Source: Akkermansiaceae bacterium (GTDB lineage Bacteria; Verrucomicrobiota; Verrucomicrobiia; Verrucomicrobiales; DEV007). From it: a stretch of DNA of 64,000 bases. The stretch is from NCBI GenBank assembly GCA_024233005.1, contig JACKQE010000001.1, forward strand, positions 682,001 to 746,000, written 5' to 3'. The notes beneath the pieces are model-generated. The model searched no databases, was not told where the DNA came from, and saw nothing but the letters and a program-made list of their open reading frames with translations. The translations under genes and the position numbers were made by a program. Positions within the stretch are counted from its first letter, which is position 1. Each line of letters starts with the position of its first letter. Shown here piece by piece: positions 62,018 to 64,000 of the stretch.

Positions 62018-63095
62018 TGCCGCCTCCTCCTCCGGAGGCCGCGCCTCCACCTCCCGCGCCTCCGCTTCCGGAACTACCCGCGCCCCCGCCGGAGCCTCCG
62101 CCACCCGGGCCGCCACCTGGACCAAATCTGCCACCCGGGCCGCCTCGAGGGGCGCCGTCAGGACCGCCGGGTCCTCCCCGGCCTCCTCCGTCGGGTCGGC
62201 CGCGTCCTTCGCCTTTGCCCTTGCCGTCACCTCGTGGGCCACCGGGTGGTCGCTGACCATCGCCTCCGGGACCCCCCGGGCGACCGGCCCCTCCCGCGCC
62301 ATTGGCCGAAGTGGATGGGGTGGTGCTGCTGCCGTCAGTGGTTGATGCCGCCGGGGTCGTCGCGCTGGCGGCTTTGGTGAGATGGTCAGGCAGTTGATAC
62401 ACCATCCGGAAGGGGATCTTGCGCCAGGGATCGCTCAGACTCAGCTCCATCAGTTGGGGCAGGACGCTGCTGTCTTCCCACTCCTCGATCCAGATGCGGT
62501 TGTCGGCATCCCAGTAACGCCAGCTCAGGTTGGTCACATTCTCCAACAGGGGCAGCCAATAGCGTCCGTTGGCATCGGCGAGCAAAAAGGAATCCTCCGT
62601 CTGGCTCATGGCGGGGGTGTCACCCGTGACGGTGCCGTCCTGCGCGGTGCCGGGCTGGAATTCCGGTCGACTGATGGCCACGGAGTAGAGGGGGCCCTTG
62701 TCGGCAAGGTCTCCCTGCGCGGGCTGAGTTTGCGGCACCAGGCCGAGGATGGTCTCACCCCCGACGGCGGGATTCTCGCCAAAGAGAAAAGCCGTCGGCG
62801 TGTCGCTGAAGGTCATCTCAAAATTGCCGCTCTCCGCGTCCGTGGGCGGGGCGATCTCCACTTTGCCCCCGCCGGGCATGCTCTCGAGGCTCTCCCGGAG
62901 CAGCGCGACAAAGCGTGACACCTCCTCGTCCCGGGCGTCGGCCTCGCGGAGCTGGGCGGCGCCGTCCGCCGCCGCGTACATCACGGCAAAAATCGTTCCG
63001 GTGAGCATCGAGAGGATGGTCATGGCGATGACGATTTCGATGAGCGTGAAGGCCCCGCGGGGAGCTTTCGGAAGGTGGCGGGAGAGCAGTTTCAT
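62007..63095 (-). CDS. gspJ: Type II secretion minor pseudopilin GspJ with glycine-rich tail
   Basis: The 362-residue protein has a prepilin leader with RGAFTLIEIVIAM (about 13-25): the +5 glutamate is present and -1 is Ala, not Gly. The GspJ globular domain (about 30-240) includes SWRYWDADNRIWIEEWED (about 195-212), a common GspJ feature. From residue 265 to the end, 53 of 98 residues are glycine, mixed with Pro, Arg, Asp, Ser and Ala; no known pseudopilin has such a tail. The gene lies three bases after gspI. Confidence 0.85.
   Translation of the reverse strand: MKLLSRHLPKAPRGAFTLIEIVIAMTILSMLTGTIFAVMYAAADGAAQLREADARDEEVSRFVALLRESLESMPGGGKVEIAPPTDAESGNFEMTFSDTPTAFLFGENPAVGGETILGLVPQTQPAQGDLADKGPLYSVAISRPEFQPGTAQDGTVTGDTPAMSQTEDSFLLADANGRYWLPLLENVTNLSWRYWDADNRIWIEEWEDSSVLPQLMELSLSDPWRKIPFRMVYQLPDHLTKAASATTPAASTTDGSSTTPSTSANGAGGAGRPGGPGGDGQRPPGGPRGDGKGKGEGRGRPDGGGRGGPGGPDGAPRGGPGGRFGPGGGPGGGGSGGGAGSSGSGGAGGGGAASGGGGGNAR
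62010..62303 (-). repeat. Low-complexity GGN-repeat coding region of gspJ
   Basis: The 3' end of gspJ is a 294-base GGN-type low-complexity stretch encoding the Gly-rich tail. An in-frame-shifted open frame of gspK also runs through it (95 extra codons), an artefact of the same composition. It has no spaced direct repeats of CRISPR type. Confidence 0.85.
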
Positions 63096-63098
63096 GGG

Positions 63099-63533
63099 TC
63101 AGCGGTTGCTGGTGCCGGTCTTCTCCTCAGCCGGTTTGTAGACGTAAGTCTCGGCCTTCTGCTGTTGCTCGCCCCCGTCATCGAGGAAGCTGGCGGTGAC
63201 GGTCACTTTGTAGAGATCTTTGAGCGCCTGGCCATCGGCATTGGAAATTTCCAAGGGCTCCGTGAGGGTGGTGTAGGTCACCTGAAGCAGTTCGTCGCGG
63301 GATTCGGTGTTCATCTCCGCCACCGGCCGGACCTTGGCCTCGGCGATGGCGGATTCAATGCCGTATTGGATGAGACGGTCGCGCGAGTAGGCGTTGGAAC
63401 TGTCGTTGATTTTCTGCATCGTCACGACCAAGCCCGTGACCGACAAGGCAAAGATCGTGACCGCCAACAACACGTCCACCAAGGCGAAAGCGGTAGCTCG
63501 CCTGGCAGAAGAAAATGGCGGGGGCGGGGTCAT
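63099..63533 (-). CDS. gspI: Type II secretion minor pseudopilin GspI-like
   Basis: The 144-residue protein has a prepilin-type N-terminus with a single hydrophobic helix, AFALVDVLLAVTIFALS (about 14-30). The +5 residue is Asp instead of Glu and -1 is Ala instead of Gly. The short globular domain (about 32-144) has AEAKVR, a GspI-like beta part and a polar C-terminal tail. Its position between lysA and gspJ supports the call. The ATG at 63533 fits; the frame is open 20 codons upstream. Confidence 0.8.
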   Translation of the reverse strand: MTPPPPFSSARRATAFALVDVLLAVTIFALSVTGLVVTMQKINDSSNAYSRDRLIQYGIESAIAEAKVRPVAEMNTESRDELLQVTYTTLTEPLEISNADGQALKDLYKVTVTASFLDDGGEQQQKAETYVYKPAEEKTGTSNR

Positions 63534-63567
63534 GATCGGTGGTCTTGCAGCGATCCAACCCCGGAAA

Positions 63568-64000
63568 TTACTCCGGGATGCGCTCGCCGGCAATCAAATC
63601 GCCGAAACTCTGCCGGGTCCTTACCACGTGCGCCTGGTCGCCATCGACGAGGATCTCCGCCGGGAGGGGGCGGGAGTTATAGTTGGACGCCATCACGAAG
63701 CCATAGGCCCCGGCGCTGAGGACGGCGAGGATTTCCCCGGGCTGGACCGGGGCGATCTCGCGATCCTGGGCGAAAAAGTCCCCGCTTTCGCAGACCGGAC
63801 CGACGACATCGACCTTCTCCGGGACCGCGTCGGCCGCCGGTTCGCGGACCGGAACGATCTCGTGGTGCCCTTCATAGAGCGCCGGACGGATGAGGTCATT
63901 CATCCCGGCATCGATGATTTTAAAGGTCTTGGCGGAGCCGCGTTTCTCATAGAGCACCTCCGTGAGCAGCACTCCGGCGTTGCCCACCAGATAGCGACCG
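63568..64000 (-). CDS. lysA: Diaminopimelate decarboxylase, C-terminal part (cut by window edge)
   Basis: The C-terminal 143 residues of LysA, which makes lysine from meso-diaminopimelate. Visible motifs are GRYLVGNAG, DAGMNDLIRPALY (PLP-fold motif), CESGDFFAQDR with the active-site cysteine, and GAYGFVMASNYNSRPLPAEI with the substrate-binding tyrosine. It lies 34 bases upstream of gspI on the same strand, so lysA and the gsp genes may share a transcript. The start lies beyond the window. Confidence 0.95.
   Translation of the reverse strand, partial: GRYLVGNAGVLLTEVLYEKRGSAKTFKIIDAGMNDLIRPALYEGHHEIVPVREPAADAVPEKVDVVGPVCESGDFFAQDREIAPVQPGEILAVLSAGAYGFVMASNYNSRPLPAEILVDGDQAHVVRTRQSFGDLIAGERIPE

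Noticed and set aside
62017..62302. Upstream extension of gspK by 95 codons.
   Set aside because: The extension is a shifted reading of the GGN repeat in gspJ, without pseudopilin leader at its start; the start at 62017 has the leader at the right place.
62010..62303. CRISPR-like or regulatory repeat array.
   Set aside because: The repeats are codon-sized, without spacers; they encode a glycine-rich tail.

Overview
The window is ordinary-looking, dense, GC-rich bacterial chromosome (about 60% GC by eye). It carries 53 protein genes, two of them cut by the window edges. I see no rRNA, tRNA, insertion sequence, prophage or CRISPR array. The gene set points to the Verrucomicrobiota, an inference from family content only. 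A full cell-wall elongation set (MreB, MreC, MreD, PBP2, a class A PBP, an L,D-transpeptidase, LysA) sits with families I associate with that phylum: DUF6807/PmoA-like, tandem SGNH and ceramidase-like secreted proteins, GYF_2, DUF4870, SHD1-like, DUF5069, DUF2851 and a double-length UvrA. Envelope proteins with Sec or Tat signals and a type II secretion minor-pseudopilin cluster indicate a Gram-negative envelope.

Layout. 1-5 kb: class A PBP fragment, MidA-like methyltransferase, a secreted protein of unknown function, an L,D-transpeptidase and a Gfo/Idh/MocA oxidoreductase. 5-11.4 kb: elongasome operon mreB-mreC-mreD-mrdA followed by RNase G, all on the minus strand. 11.5-18.2 kb: a YkgJ-type cysteine-cluster protein, CstA, an M50B-like membrane protease, HisG, a 34-residue bS22/mS38-like ribosomal protein and a periplasmic TPR protein. 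18.4-22.7 kb: a three-gene minus-strand operon of secreted proteins (DUF6807-TPR, tandem SGNH hydrolase, ceramidase-like). 22.9-29.3 kb: a lipoate ligase divergent from the pyruvate dehydrogenase operon aceE-aceF-lpdA, with three inverted repeats between them. 29.5-33 kb: GMC dehydrogenase, Tat-exported gluconate-dehydrogenase subunit 3 and an SMP-30 lactonase, plausibly one periplasmic sugar-oxidation route.

33-42.5 kb: 3-methyladenine glycosylase, dienelactone-hydrolase-like esterase, an orphan protein with a nuclease-like motif, DUF302, the 1903-residue tandem UvrA and DUF5069. 42.6-47.2 kb: minus-strand cluster of a secreted protein, a formylglycine-generating-enzyme homologue, ArgS and TrxB. 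47.3-57.3 kb: GYF_2 and DUF4870 membrane proteins, SRPBCC protein, SHD1-like protein, UvrD/PcrA helicase, thioredoxin-like protein, FAD monooxygenase, PhnP-like phosphodiesterase and DUF2851. 57.4-61 kb: a small outer-membrane barrel with a clear terminator, two oligopeptide ABC ATPases without permeases, and an NHL-repeat protein. 61-64 kb: lysA-gspI-gspJ-gspK on the minus strand; GspJ ends in a 98-residue tail that is more than half glycine.

I did not find a large unmistakably new system. The best candidates for a second look are the secreted DUF6807/SGNH/ceramidase operon, the four-ATPase UvrA with an altered last Walker B, the dyad-rich pdh control region, the glycine tail on GspJ, the orphan nuclease-like gene and the tiny ribosomal protein gene.
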